Notes: generated from the sequence alone by a model not told the origin. A DNA stretch of 64,000 bases from Anomaloglossus baeobatrachus (GCF_048569485.1 NC_134356.1:96410604-96474603), one strand, 5' to 3'; positions 22,150 through 33,741 are shown, counted from the stretch's first letter. Program-made: numbers and translations.

Positions 22150-22410
22150 ACGTTGAACGCAGCCCACGCATGCGCCGCCGGTGACCCAGGCGGCGTATGT
22201 ACAGAAGGCCGTAACCACGTCCTGTAGTGTCGGAGTGATGCCGCTGAATGGGGCGCATCTCGTGCATGCGCCGCCCGGCCCCCAGGCAGCGCATGCACAG
22301 CAGGCAGCCCACACACAGCCTATAGTGAGGGATGTGACGAGTCACAGCGTAAAAGGAATGCATCCCGCGCATGCGCCGCCAGGTGTCCTGGCGGCGCATG
22401 CGCAGAAGTA
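22150..22410. repeat. Three GC-rich palindromes within the PLE 3' region
   Basis: CATGCGCCGCC is followed closely by its complement GGCGGCGYATG at about 22168-22200, 22264-22296 (with CAGCGCATGC) and 22370-22402. Each can form a hairpin with a 10-13 bp stem. Spacing is about 100 bp. They stand out from the AT-rich neighbourhood. Confidence 0.7.
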
Positions 22411-22807
22411 TCACCCCGCACGCCATAGGAACAATATCTGTAGCAAGTGATCTGGTGGTTGATAAGGTGGTGTGCCGTGCTGAAGGTGCCAAGGATGATC
22501 CATAGTGAGTGCATGGCTATGGGTTCATGGATCCCTTTAGGTGCCAGAAATAGATATGTAGGGTCAGGTGGGAAGCGAAGCCTAAAGGAAACAAAAAGAT
22601 AATATTAGAGGATATAAGAGAAATTAAATTTTATTTGTGAATATTCATTTGGTAATATAGCAACTGTACATATATAGTTGTATGGGAATTTCAACATTAA
22701 AGAAAAAATACAACACCTGTCATCGACTATGTTCTATATCTGTGGAAAAATGGATCAGAGAACAAGTTGACTAATAGATTTAATTCAGGAATTTTAATAA
22801 AACATTT

Positions 22808-23680
22808 TTAATGAAAAACCTTATATTCCCTGTTAAGACCCCTTGGTTCAAGGGTCTTCAGGGTATGAATCCAATATGCCTCCCTTTCTTTAAGTCTCTG
22901 GATTCTATTGCCACCTCGCCTCATGGGGGGTACATGTTCTATAATCTGGTACCTCAATTGGGCTATGGTGTGATTCTGAGAGATAAAGTGATGGGGAATG
23001 GGGAGTAATGTTTGCTTGCAGCGGATGGTGGATTTGTGCTTCCTGATGCGGTCTCGGATATGTTGGGTTGTCTCTCCAACATACCCGAGACCGCAGGGAC
23101 ATTTGATTAAATAGACAACGTATGTTGAATCACATGTAAAGAATTCACGTAAAGGAAAGGTTTTCCCAGAGAGGGGATGAGTGAAAGTATCACCACGGGT
23201 GAGATTGTTACATTGTAAGCACCTCAGGCAGGGGAAGTTGCCCTTTCTGGGGGTGCTAAGAAATGTTTGACGTAAGAGAATTTTATCCGAACCCACGTCT
23301 GCTCGAACCAGGTTGTCTCTCAAGTTTTTGGGTCGTTTATTGCAAAATAATGGGGGTTCCAAAAATTCTTGTATAGAAGGATAAGCTGTTCTTAAGAGGG
23401 GCCAGTGTCTAAGGACTATATTTCTGATGAGGGGCGAAAAAGGATGGTATGTGCTAATGCAAGCTATCCGGGAAGCCCCACTCCGTGTAGTGCCTGAATG
23501 GCGGGACCTAGAGTTGCTGGCTATATCTGTAGGGTACCCTCTGGAAATAAACTTCTGGCTCATTTCCTGAGTTCTAACCTCCCGTTGTCCTAAATCAGAG
23601 ACAATCCTATGCACCCTCAGATGTTGAGAGATTGGTAATGATTTTTTAATATGTGACGGATGACAACTTGAGTAGTGCAA
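22808..23680 (-). pseudogene. PLE linker and GIY-YIG endonuclease region
   Basis: A 290-codon open frame. Residues 149-157 contain a CLRCLQC cysteine cluster, the zinc-finger-like linker found in PLEs. Residues 187-285 are a GIY-YIG nuclease: VVYLIKCPCGLGYVGET (the V-Y-L plus Y-V-G pair), RDRIRKHK, and a C-terminal EREAYWIHTLKTLEPRGLN. In PLEs this domain nicks the target DNA. The frame overlaps the RT frame (23617-24438) in another phase, so RT and nuclease are no longer in one frame in this copy. Confidence 0.8.
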
Positions 23681-24693
23681 AAGATTATTCCTATCCGTTT
23701 TATATAAAGATCTGTACTTATATTACCTTCAGAAGATATTTGAACTAGTGTGTCTAGAAAGTTGATACTCTGCATATCTGAGTGCATAGTGAATGTTAAT
23801 CCTGGTCTAGCGGCATTCAAATCATGAAAAAAATGGTTAAGGGATTCAAGGTCTCCCCGCCAAAATATGAAGACATCATCGATGTATCTTTTCCAAGTAA
23901 TGGCGTGTTGGAGCCAAAGTGGGTGACAAAATACCTGGGTTTCTTCAAAATGCGCCATGTATATATTAGTGTAGGGTGGTGCTAGATTGGACCCCATGGC
24001 TGTGCCCCTCTTTTGTAGAAAAAACTGATCCTGGAACAGGAAAAAATTGTTCTCCAAGACTATCTGAAGAAGGTCAGTGCAGAGAGATTTTTGTGATGAG
24101 GCATAAGTGCTGTACTTATCTAGGAACCAATCTACTGCTAATAATCCGTCTTGATGTTCTATACTGGTGTATAGGGAGTTAACGTCAAAGGTTGCTAGTA
24201 AGCTACCTAGAGGGACTGAATTAAGTTCTCGAAAATGGGTCAAAAAATCGGATGTGTCCTTGATAAAAGCCGGAATCTGAGGGACAAGTGGGGTCATGAT
24301 TTTTTCTACAGTAATGGCTAGGGGTGATAGAATGGACTCTGTTGACGCGACGATGGGGCGGCCAGGGGGTGTCTGTAAGTTCTTATGGATTTTCGGTAGA
24401 ACGTAAAATACCGGAATAATAGGGTGAGACTTAATCAAGTATTCTGCTAGTTTATTATCAATTGTTGATGTAAATGGAAGTCAACCCTTTCCTTAATCAA
24501 CGCCTGGATAACGTAAGGTGGGATCTCTAGGTATGGGTTGATATGTGGATGTGTCTCCTAATTGTCTGTGGATTTCTGACAGATAATAACTCTTATCCAA
24601 AACAACTACTGCTCTGTCTTTGTCCGCAGGCTTAATGATGATCGAGGGATTGTCTTTCAGATTTTGTATAGCCCTGTTCTCTTCAATGGTCAT
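23617..24693 (-). pseudogene. PLE reverse transcriptase
   Basis: Two - strand pieces. 24493-24693 encodes IIIKPADKDRAVVVLDKSYY, the N-terminal RT motif of PLEs. 23617-24438 encodes FYVLPKIHKNLQTPPGRPIV, then TFDVNSLYTSI (first catalytic Asp), GTAMGSNLAPPYTNIYM, and RYIDDVFIFW (the DD pair), followed by NFLDTLVQI. These are the ordered motifs of Penelope-type RT, related to telomerase RT. The two pieces are out of frame with each other. The copy is defective but not heavily diverged. Confidence 0.85.
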
Positions 24694-24730
24694 GTTATGT
24701 TTAATCTTAAACTCTCCCTGTTCATGTTAT

Positions 24731-25330
24731 GGCACCTGGTTCTAGTCCATCCTGCCCTGTTGGCACCTGGTTCTAGTCTGTCCTGCCCTGTTGGCACCTG
24801 GTTCCAATACATCCTGCCCTGTTGGTACCAGGTTCCTGTCCATCCTGTCCTGTTTGTACCTTTTACCTATCCATCCAGCCTTGGTAGTGATTCACCTGTA
24901 CATCCTGGCTGTGCCTTCTGCCTCAGCCACTCTGGTGGTCCCAGCCCCGGTAGTGACTCTGCGTTTGATTCCTGGCCGTGCCTTTGGCCTCAGCCACTCT
25001 GGTGGTCCCAGCCTTGCTAGTGACTCTGCTTGTCTGTGCTGTCTTCCTCAACTATCCTGGAGGTCCCTGTGTACACTAGAAACTCAGCCTGTCAGCACCT
25101 GTGTTTATCCCTGGCCTGGGGGTCAGCTGCCACAGTCCTGGCCACTGCTCTGGAAGTGGCATCTGATATCTGCCTCGCGATAGGTGCTTAGTCAAGCCCC
25201 TCCCACTAAAGGGTAAGCCCGGGTTCTTCCTGTGGTCCAGTGAGTCCACTTCAGCTCGCTGCTTACCATCTCCGGTGGTGAGAATTACACCCTCATTCTC
25301 CCCCACACATGTCTACTGATCTGATCTGAT
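24731..25330. repeat. Rest of the GGCACCTGGTTC array and neighbouring repeat body
   Basis: 24731-24850 has four more units of the array at 20430. A second loose repeat, TGCCTTCTGCCTCAGCCACT / TGCCTTTGGCCTCAGCCACT with CTGGTGGTCCCAGCC, occupies 24910-25030. Frames open in both directions are repeat by-products. Confidence 0.6.
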
Positions 25331-26306
25331 CAGCAGACATGTGCAGCTTATAGGCGCACGATCCACCCACGCCTGTTAATCTGTTAGATCGCGCTGTCAA
25401 CCTCTGACAGCGTGATCTAACATGCGCCGGTATTGTTCCCTGCCACCATCAGCGGCCCCATAACATGATAATGGAGCGCCAATGGGTTGTTATGACAGCC
25501 GTGGGTCAGCCAACACTCACAGGAACACAACATTTCTAAAGCATCACTCTGAACAGCCAAACCGATGGACAGAGCAGGCATAAAGTCTCCTAAAGGGAGT
25601 AGTAAAATCCATAAAGTGTTAAAAAAATTTAAAAAATTTGAAAAAAAAACCCTAAAAAACTAAAAGTTCATTCACCCCCTTTTGCTCCATTGAAAATAAA
25701 AAAGTACACATATTTGGTATTGCCATGTTCAAAAACACACAATCTATTAAAATCTAAAATTAATTAATCTGATTGGTAAAGGACATAGCGAAAGAAAAAA
25801 TCAAAACGCTAAAATTTAATTTTTTGGCTGCGACAACATTGCATTAAAAAGCAGTAACAGGTGATCAAAACATCACAGCTACCCAAAAATGGTAGAATTA
25901 AAAAGGTCGTCCAGACGCAAAAAAAAAGAGCCATCACTGAGCCCCTGATCAAAAAAATTGAGACTGTTACGGTTCTTGAAAAATGTCGACAAAAGCGCAA
26001 ATCTTTTTACAAATTTCAGATTTTTTTTCACCACTTAGATATAAGTAAAAATATACTTGTTTGGTATCTACAAACTCATACCAACCTGGGGAATGTTGTT
26101 GCCAGGTCAGTTTTACCATATAGTGAACACGGTAAATATAAAAAAAGCAAAAAAACAATTTGTATGCAATTACACTGCACTTGGGAGTTTTTTTCCCCCA
26201 TTTTCCAGTACAATATGGGCCAGAATGAATGATGTCATTGAAAAATACAACTTGGCCTGCAAAAAAACAAGCCCTCGTATGGCTATATTGTCAGAAAAAT
26301 AAAGAA

Positions 26307-27503
26307 AACAAGAAAGCCAGCTAAACTAAAAATGGCGTGTATTATAAGATGTGCACTGCACTAAAAATTCCAAACTGTACTATTATAAATTTGAGATTTT
26401 TGGCAAAAAATTGCAATTTCTTGAGCTTCCCCGCCACGTCACGGCAAATCTCTTTGGAGCAGTCCTACTCTAAACTATTTTGTATTTAAAATGTTCCATA
26501 CGGCCTCACATATGAAAAAGTAGAACTGTTGTCTTGTTTTTTTTGTTGAATTGGTCGGTGGCTGACCCCTACCTTGCCGTGCACCTCAATTTGGTTTGTT
26601 TTTTCACCTGTCTTGATTTTGGCAATTGGTGGCTGTTCACATTCAGCCATCAGGCCCTGTCCACAGGCTAATTATTTCATGCAGCATTTGCTTGGGCCTG
26701 TCCCACCCACAGCCATGATTCAGTCATGGGTACGGGATTGAAAAGTACCAGGTATGTGCTGCTATAAACAGTTCTACTTTTTCATATGTGAGGCCATATG
26801 GCACATTTTAAATACAAAATATTTTAGAATAGGACTGCCCCAAAAAGATTTTCCGTGACGTGACGGGGTAGCTCAAGAAATTGCAATTTTTTGCCAAAAA
26901 TCTCAAATTTATAATAGTACAGTTTGGAATTTTTAGTGCAGTGCACATCTTAGGCTGCTTTCACACATCCGGTTTGTGCTGAGCGGCACAATCCGGCTCA
27001 AAAACATATGCAACGGATGCGGCGAAAAAAACCGATTTGTTGCATAAGTTTTTCTATGCGGCCCGTCTGGTTTTTGACGGATGCGGCTTGATACTGAGCA
27101 TGCACAGTGCAAAAAAACGCATCCGGCGGCCGGATACAGTTTTTGCCGCAGGACGCCGCATCCGGCGTCCATAGATTTGCATTGTGAATCGCGCCGCATC
27201 CGGTGCGATACAGTTTTTTCGCCGCACCAAACACCGTGCCAGGCAACATTCCATTCGGCCGCCGCATGGGCTAAATATGCCTCATCCGGCAAAAAAGTGG
27301 ACGCAACGCAAGGCCATGCGGCACAATACGGCGCTAATGCAAGTCTATGCGGGAAAAAAACGCAACCGGTGGAAAAAAAACGGTTGCGTTTTTTCTGCAG
27401 ATTGCCGTATTGTGCCGCACGGCAAAAAACGGATGTGTGAAAGCAGCCTTATAATACACGCCATTTTGAGTTTAGCTGGCTTTCTTGTTTTTTTTTTTTT
27501 TTT
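26307..27503. mobile_element. Long-inverted-repeat element, copy 2
   Basis: Terminal module AACAAGAAAGCCAGCTAAAC (26307) is mirrored by GTTTAGCTGGCTTTCTTGTT (about 27466-27485). The arm 26311-26515 is mirrored at 26765-26952 and 27449-27485. The middle shares GGCTGTTCACATTCAG and CCACAGGC with copy 1 (10071-11406), and both keep CGTCACGGCAAATCTC inside each end. AGAAAAATAAAGAA (14 bp) flanks both sides (26293-26306, 27504-27517), and TTAA-element sequence reads through from one flank to the other. No ORF. A Harbinger MITE interrupts the right arm. Confidence 0.7.
26953..27448. mobile_element. Harbinger-type MITE (GGCTGCTTTCACAC family)
   Basis: Ends GGCTGCTTTCACACATCCG and CGGATGTGTGAAAGCAGCC are perfect inverted repeats; TTA is duplicated at 26950-26952 and 27449-27451. 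The body is rich in CGCATCCGG repeats and is itself palindromic. The same terminal family, with a different body, occurs at 40372-42263. Confidence 0.9.
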
Positions 27504-27746
27504 AGAAAAATAAAGAAGTTATAGCTTTTTGAAGAAGTGGAGGAAAAAACGAAAACAGAAAATTGCCAGGTGGTAAAGGAGTTCATCATACCTAAATAAT
27601 GATTTTTTTTTTTACTAAAACAATTGGCTGAGCAGATGTGCTGGAATTCCGTTTCCTTCTAGTGTTTCTGCTGTTTTGCACCCGGCAAGCCTGGATCCCA
27701 TTCACATTATGGACTTTAAGCATGGGTAAGCTGATTCTTCTCTTTA

Positions 27747-28010
27747 CAGTCATATGAAAAAGTTTGGGTACCCCTATTAATGTTAACCTTTTTTCTTTAT
27801 AACAATTTGGGGCTTTGTAACAGCTATTTCAGTTTCATATATCTAATAACTGATGGACTCAGAAATATTTCTGGATTGAAACGAGGTTTATTGTACTAAC
27901 AGAAAATGTGCAATCCGCTTTTTAACAAAATTTGACCAGTGCAAAAGTATGGGCACCCTTATCAATTTCTTGATTTGAACACTCCTAACTACTTACTTAT
28001 ATACACAGTA
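27747..28010. mobile_element. Tc1/mariner fragment (one end)
   Basis: CAGTCATATGAAAAAGTTTG follows a TA, the start of a common vertebrate Tc1-type element as I remember it, with GGGTACCCCTATTAATGTTA and AAAAGTATGGGCACCCTTAT inside. The other end is not found, so the copy is truncated. Confidence 0.6.
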
Positions 28011-28384
28011 ATACTTTGTATGAAAAAGAGGCACAAAGTTTTTTCGCACAAGATTGTGAAGCAAAAATTTAGAATTTTTAGTAATTACAAAATTTAAAAA
28101 AAAGCCACAATAACAAACACAATGTATTCAATTTGGTACTTAATACATCCGGGCGCAGAAATAGGTGTAACACAGATGCTAACATGTGCACAATGAGCTA
28201 TTAAGTATGAGCATGTGCAGGGCAACACTCTTCATGAAGTATAACCATATATTATGCACATAAAGCACAATTATACATGACATTGGTCATAAATGGCTCC
28301 ATTATAGATATACAAATTAGGCTCAGCTGATAAAAGGTGCAGGATTGCAGAACTTATGTGAGATAAATTCATTATATGTGCATG
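28011..28384. other. AT-rich DNA, no feature
   Basis: No gene, RNA or element boundary recognised. Confidence 0.4.
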
Positions 28385-28536
28385 TACATTGCTCAAAAAA
28401 TAAAGGGAACACTAAAATATCACATCATAGATCTCAATTAATTAAATATTCCAGTTGCAAGCTTTATTCATTACATAGTGGAATGCGTTGAGAACAATAA
28501 AACATAAAAATAATCAATGTAAATCAAAATTAATAT

Positions 28537-28669
28537 ATAATAATAATAATATTTATTCACTTATATAGCGCTATTAATTCCACAGCGCTTTACATACATT
28601 GACAACACTGTCGCCATTGGGGCTCACAATCTAAATTCCCTATCAGTATGTTTTTTGGAGTGTGGGAGG
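28537..28669 (-). mobile_element. 5'-truncated SINE inserted in the Tc1 element
   Basis: Only the 3' half of the HE1/V-type SINE is present: CCTCCCACACTCCAAAAAAC on the - strand through the AGCGCTATATAAGTGAATAA tail and ATTATT repeats. AATAT is duplicated on both sides (28532-28536, 28670-28674). It is younger than its Tc1 host. Confidence 0.8.
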
Positions 28670-28829
28670 AATATCCCATAGAGGTCTTGATTTGGATTGA
28701 TACTCAAAATCAAAAGTGAAAAATTAAGTTAGAGGATGATTCAACTTCAGTGGAAATGCCTCAAGACAAGGAAATGAGGCTCGGTAGTGTGTGTGGCCTC
28801 CACGTGCCTGTATGACCTCCCTACAATGC

Positions 28830-29790
28830 CTGGGCAGGCTCCTGATGAGACAGGGGATGTTCTCCTGAGGGATCTCCTCCCAAACCTGGATTAAAGCATG
28901 TCAACTCCTGGACAGTCTGTGGTGCAACGTGCTGTTGGTGGATAGAATGAGATGTGATGTTCCAGATGTGTTTGATTGGATTCGGGTCTGGGGAACAGGT
29001 AGGCCAATTCATAGAATTACTGCCTTCGTCATGCAGGAACTGATGACACACTTGAGCCACATGAGGCCTAGCATTTTCATGCATCAGAAGGAACCGAGGG
29101 CTCACTGCCCTGAATATGGTCTCACAATGGGTCTGAAGATCTCATCCTGGTACTTAAAGGCACTCAAGGTAGATCTAGCTGGCACATGGAGGGCTGTGCG
29201 ACCCTCCAAACAAATACATGCCCACACCATTACTGCCCCACTGCTAAACCAGTCATCCTGGAAGATGTTCCAGGCAGCAGAATGTTCTCCAAGGCATCTC
29301 CAGACTCTGTCACATGTGCTCAGTGTGAACCTGCTCTCATCCGCAAAAAGCACAAGGTGCCAATGTGGAATCTGGCATTCTCGGAGTTCTTTCGCAAATG
29401 CCAATCGCCCTGCATGGTGTTGGTCTGTAAGCACAACACCCCACTTGTGGATGTGGACAGCTGATACCACCCCCATGGAGTCTGTTTTTGACAGTTTGAG
29501 CAGACACATGGATATTAGTGGACTGTTGGTGGTCAATTTGCATAGCTCTGGAACTGTTCCTCCTTGCACAAAGGAGTTGGTAGTGGTCGTACTGTTGGGT
29601 TCTTGTCTTCCTACAACCTCCTCCATATCTGTACTGGCCTGTCTCCTGGTATCTGCTCCATGCTCTGGACACTGTGCTGACAGACACAGCTAACTGTCTT
29701 GCCACAGCTCACATTAATGTGCCATCATGGATGAGCTGCACTACCTGAGCAACTTCTGTAGGTTGAAGACACCGCATCATGGTATCTCGA
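28830..29790 (-). pseudogene. Tc1-like transposase, frameshifted
   Basis: The N-terminal helix-turn-helix piece (29337-29705) gives [20 protein letters not shown]. The middle (29102-29626) gives RWHLVLFADESRFTL with the first catalytic Asp, then VMVWACICLEGRT. The C-terminal piece (28821-29105) gives HENARPHVAQVCHQFLHDE and CSPDPNPIKHIWN. The second Asp position reads E in HENARPH and the final Glu reads K in NPIKHIW. With frame changes between the three pieces, this copy cannot make an active enzyme. Confidence 0.85.
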
Positions 29791-30074
29791 AAGGTGATAG
29801 CAATGACAAAAAGCAAAAGTGACCAAAACAACAGACAAAAAGGATAAGAACAGAAATGATCTGTGGTCCTCACCTGCAGAACCACTCCTTTATAGGGGTT
29901 GTCTTCCTATTTGCCTATCATTTCTGCCTGTTGTCTGTTCCATTTGCACAGCAGGAGAAATTGATTCACAATCAGTGTTGCTTCATAACTAGACAGGTTG
30001 ATGTCACAGAACATGATTGACTTGGAGTTACATTGTGTTGTTTAAGTGTTCCCTTTATTTTTTTGAGAAATGTA

Positions 30075-30320
30075 TTTGTATTTTTAAACCTGCTCCAATA
30101 ATCAGCTTATATATTTTTTGTTCACAGTAAGGCATCAAAAAACAGTATTGTATGAGAAAGACTTATATTGTAAACATAAACACATGGGGGAACAGTGTGT
30201 TTTATATAGAGAACATGCATTGGAGCTCTATACTTGTGCTAACAAACTCACCTGGAATGGTGATTATGAACAATGCTTGTATGAATAAGTGAGGCTCTGT
30301 CACCAATCTACACTCTGAAC
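30075..30320. other. AT-rich DNA, no feature
   Basis: Nothing recognisable between the Tc1 element and the MITE. Confidence 0.4.
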
Positions 30321-30323
30321 TAA

Positions 30324-30904
30324 GGGGTACTTTGCACACTATGACATCGCAAGCCGATGCTTGCGATGCCGAGCGCGATAGTTCCCGCCCCCGTCGCAGT
30401 AGAGATATCTTGTGATTACTGCCGTAGCGAACATTATCGCTACGGCAGCTTCACATGCACTCACCTGCCCTGCGACGTCGCTCTGGCCGGCGACCTGCCT
30501 CCTTCCTAAGGGGGCGAGTCGTGCGGCGTCACAGCGACGTCACACGGCAGGCGGCTAATAGAAGCGAAGGGGCGATGAGCGGGACGTAAACATCCCGCCA
30601 ACCTCCTTCCTTCCGCATAGCCGGTATGAGCCGCAGGACGCAGGTAGGAGATGTTCCTCGCTCCTGCGGCTTCACACACAGCGATGTGTGCTGCCGCAGG
30701 AATGAGGAACAACATCGTAACATCGATCCTTCCGAAATTATGTAAAATGACCGACGCTACACCAATGATACGATTTTGACGCTCGTTAATCGTATCAAAA
30801 ACGATTTACACACTCCGATATCGACAGCGACGCCGGATGTGCGTCACTTTCGATTTGACCCCACCGACATCGCACCTGCGATGTCATAGTGTGCAAAGTA
30901 CCCC
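30324..30904. mobile_element. Harbinger-type MITE (GGGGTACTTTGC family), copy 1
   Basis: Ends GGGGTACTTTGCACACTATG and CATAGTGTGCAAAGTACCCC are perfect inverted repeats; TAA is duplicated (30321-30323, 30905-30907). The body is shared with 56773-57348, so the two copies can be aligned end to end. No coding sequence. Confidence 0.92.
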
Positions 30905-30999
30905 TAAGCGATAATTAGGTATACACATAAGATTGACCAATACACTTCTCGTATATATTTTTATGTCCTAAACTGGAGCCACTCCATATGAATTATATA

Positions 31000-31840
31000 T
31001 ATATAAGGAGAATAAATGGGAGCATTTGAGGCTAATTATAAAAATATTTCTTTATTTTTAACAAAATAGCGATAAAAATCTTCACATCAACAATTCATAT
31101 AAATAGAAAAGGTGAAAAAGGTGCTAGATGTCAAAAACAGGATGACCACCCATATGCTTGCAAGGGAAAAATTAAAGGTTAATTATAGGATGTCTACAAG
31201 GGCATAATATCCTCAAAAAGACCATGTGCAGCCCTATGAAAAAGTAGCTGCAGTTATTGTAGGGATAAAAAATGAATAAACTAAAGAACCCAAAGAAGGC
31301 AAAAGGCCAGGGCTCTAAAAGTATACAATCCCCCCACAGTAACTCAATCAGTCCAAAACTGAGACGATAGTAAAGGGATCACAACAGTCAAAGAATGAAA
31401 AAGCGTACCCATAAGTCACAGTAGTGTTCAAAATCCCTTGCAAGCTATAGAAATTAACCCTCCAACGCGCGTTTTGCGGCAATTAGATGTCAGCTTCTTT
31501 AGGGAAGGTGTAATGAATGCTGCTGTTCAAGGACCCTAAATAGGCGGTCATGTGACCACATTGGAGCTTCCAGGACCTGTCACCTGGTGTCCCAGCCAAT
31601 CGAATCGCTGGAAATGGCGCATACGCACCGCGTGGCACACGCCAACCCCCGTCCACCTCGGCCATCCAGTGGAAGGAAGTGCACCGCGTCCCCGGTAACC
31701 AAGGACGCCAAGCACTCTCCATCCACCGCATAAGGATACCGAGGAGAACGGGGCGGCGCGCTCCCCAGGCAGGGCGCACGCACACCGCAACTCAAGGACT
31801 GGGCACCGGTATAATAGAACAAGCATATAAATAATTATAC
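31000..31840 (-). repeat. Left terminal repeat of the PLE
   Basis: Reverse complement of 34905-35702. Contains a hammerhead-like core on the - strand (31461-31502: CTAAAGAAGCTGACATCTAA then GCAAAACGCGCG) and GC-rich DNA at 31610-31800. One arm has CAAAAC where the other has GAGAAAC. Confidence 0.85.
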
Positions 31841-32221
31841 ATATATCGCCCCCTCAAATATCACATCTCCACTGCATTAAAATAATACATAAACTCTCTC
31901 CATATCAATATTAAATAGTTTTATATAAAACAATACACCGGAGTTAATTCCATATCTTCTTATAGTGACAGTGCATTAATTCATTCTTGAGGGGGTGAAG
32001 GGGATAAAGGACTGAAAAGATTTTTTCAACAAAGTCCATGATTCAAAAATTCTCCATTGGAAGCAATATGATCCTGAAACAGCAGCAAAACATACAAAAA
32101 AAATAGAAAAAAGGGAGGCTCAAAATTACACTATAAGTGATTAGAAACAATTAAAAAGGTGCATATAAAAAGCAGAAATGGTTAATCTATAAGAGAGGAG
32201 CAAAATTTAAAGCCTCATTAA

Positions 32222-32975
32222 GGGGTACTTCTCACATAGCGAGATCGCTAGCGAGATCGCTGCTGAGTCACAGGTTTTGTGACGTACCAGTGACCTCATC
32301 AGCATCTCGCTGTGTGTGACACTAAGCAGCGACCTGGCCCCTGCTGTGAAATCGCTGATCGTTACACACTATTCTGGTTCATTTTTTGGTCGCCAGGCTC
32401 CCGCAGGGCAGCACGCATCGTGTGTATGACAACTTACCCAACGACCTCGCTCGCGACTCACGTAGGTGTGCATCCCTGTTGTTTTCCGCGCCCTCTCTGT
32501 TCCGATTGGTGATCGCTACTGCGTTCGGATTGGCCGCTTCCATCCTCTGTTCTGGCTTGTAGATCGCAATACATTTCAGAGGGCTGAATTCACTTGTCCC
32601 AGACCGCGTGTTGCAGCAGATTGTACAGTCCATTCTGCATGGGGACTGTAGGATATACAAGGATGGAGAAGGATGGAAGCGCTATTATGTTGCCTTCTCT
32701 AAAGGCAAGGCCGCCCAGTCACAACACAGTTACGACCACCAATCGGAGCACAGGGGGCGCGGAAAAGGCAATGTAGAAGCACGCCTATGTTACTAATCAA
32801 GTTTTGAATCGTGCTATGTGACAGGGTCCCAGCGACCGCCGTATCGTTGCTGCGTCGTTGGGAAGATCTGACTGTTTCACAGCTCACTAGCGACCCTGTA
32901 GCGATGTACCAGCGATCCTGACCAGGTCGTATCGTGGTCGGAATCGCTGGTACGTCGTTTAGTGTGACGGTACCC
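32222..32975. mobile_element. Harbinger MITE, deletion derivative of the 19-kb element
   Basis: Left about 370 bp (GGGGTACTTCTCACATAGCG...) match 36840 onward, and right about 330 bp (...GGAATCGCTGGTACGTCG) match 55572-55889. TAA is duplicated at 32219-32221 and 32976-32978. Everything between the ends of the long element is missing, so this is a classic internally deleted, non-autonomous copy. Confidence 0.9.
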
Positions 32976-33095
32976 TAAGGCCCTTTGGGGGTCACAGTAT
33001 CTAATATGGTAATCCATTTCATTTCATGTTGTGCCAGAATTTTTTTTATATCACCTTCCCTTATGCCGCAATGGATTACATCAATACTGTTTGCT

Positions 33096-33590
33096 TTAAA
33101 GGATTTCGGGGTTGCAACCATGAAATGGTTTAAAATGACGGGGAATGGTCTTTAATTCCGTCACGTTGGTCACTGTCTTTGCCGCCTCAATATCCCTCAC
33201 ATGCTCCCTCACCCTCACCCTGAGTTCCATTGATGTCATGCCAATATAAATTTTATTGCAACCACAAGTCGCATGATATATAACATTACTAATAGTACAA
33301 GAGATATGTTCTCTAATTGGGAAGGTCTTAATCCCATCACTGGCATGGAACTCAGAGTAGCGAGAGATATTGGGGCAAGAAAGACAGCAACCACATGGAA
33401 AGCAGCCCTTAACTGGACCCGAAGAGCTGAAAGGGTTAACAACCTTAGGAGGAATATAATGGCTCTGAACCAAAAAAGCTTTCAAATTTCGACAACATTT
33501 GGTGGTCATAAGTGGGGCTGCAGGTAAACATGACCTTAATGATGAATCTGATTGAAGAACTGGCCAATATTTTGTTAGAATCTCCCTCAT
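33096..33590 (-). pseudogene. PLE linker and GIY-YIG domain
   Basis: A 164-codon frame with FPCGCCLSCPN (cysteine cluster of the PLE linker) at residues 64-74, then NVIYHATCGCNKIYIGMTSM (GIY-YIG core; Y-I-G-M-T) and RVRVREHVRDIE. The C-terminal E-x-x-W-I segment is missing or out of frame. Non-functional fragment. Confidence 0.8.
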
Positions 33591-33741
33591 TTCCTGCCAC
33601 TTTTCATTATAGGTGGAAATAAATCTTATGTTTTATGTGGAACCTTTATTTTGTTTCCTCCCATGTAGCAACTCGTTCTGAGATACTGATCTAGCTCTTT
33701 GATAAGCCCTCTTAAGGCAACGTCCGCTATATCCACAAGCT

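Larger units (their letters stand above)
20689..24730 (-). mobile_element. Penelope-like retroelement, 4.0 kb, 5'-truncated
   Basis: The - strand encodes a PLE reverse transcriptase followed by a GIY-YIG endonuclease (separate entries), then about 2 kb of 3' sequence with a hammerhead-like core near the end (20805-20840). GGCACCTGGTTCTAG (15 bp) lies at both flanks (20674-20688, 24731-24745); it could be the target duplication, but the host is a tandem array of this same phrase, so the repeat alone could explain it. Coding sequence starts shortly inside the 24730 end and lacks the N-terminal region, so the copy is 5'-truncated. Confidence 0.85.
19973..27581. mobile_element. TTAA-target palindromic repeat, enlarged and split by two insertions
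   Basis: Left end CCCCTTTATGACTTAGGATG follows TTAA (19969-19972). The right end, ...GGTGGTAAAGGA, is followed by TTCA, a likely eroded TTAA. The ends match those of the 1264-bp copy at 49571-50834 in the opposite direction, including AACGAAAACAGAAAATTGCC and CAAGCCCTCGTATGGCTATA. The copy is interrupted by a PLE (20689-24730) and a long-inverted-repeat element (26307-27503). piggyBac-like assignment is inferred from the TTAA target. Confidence 0.6.
28387..30072 (-). mobile_element. Tc1-like transposon, complete ends, decayed transposase
   Basis: Ends CATTGCTCAAAAAATAAAGG and ...CCTTTATTTTTTTGAGAAATG are inverted over about 28 bp, and TA flanks both (28385-28386, 30073-30074). The inside is a transposase gene on the - strand plus a SINE fragment (28537-28669). 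Length without the SINE is about 1.55 kb, usual for Tc1. Confidence 0.85.

Noticed and set aside
32312-32887. Short frames with similar peptides here and at 36931-37344
   Set aside because: The likeness comes from shared non-coding Harbinger end sequence; no motif supports a protein.
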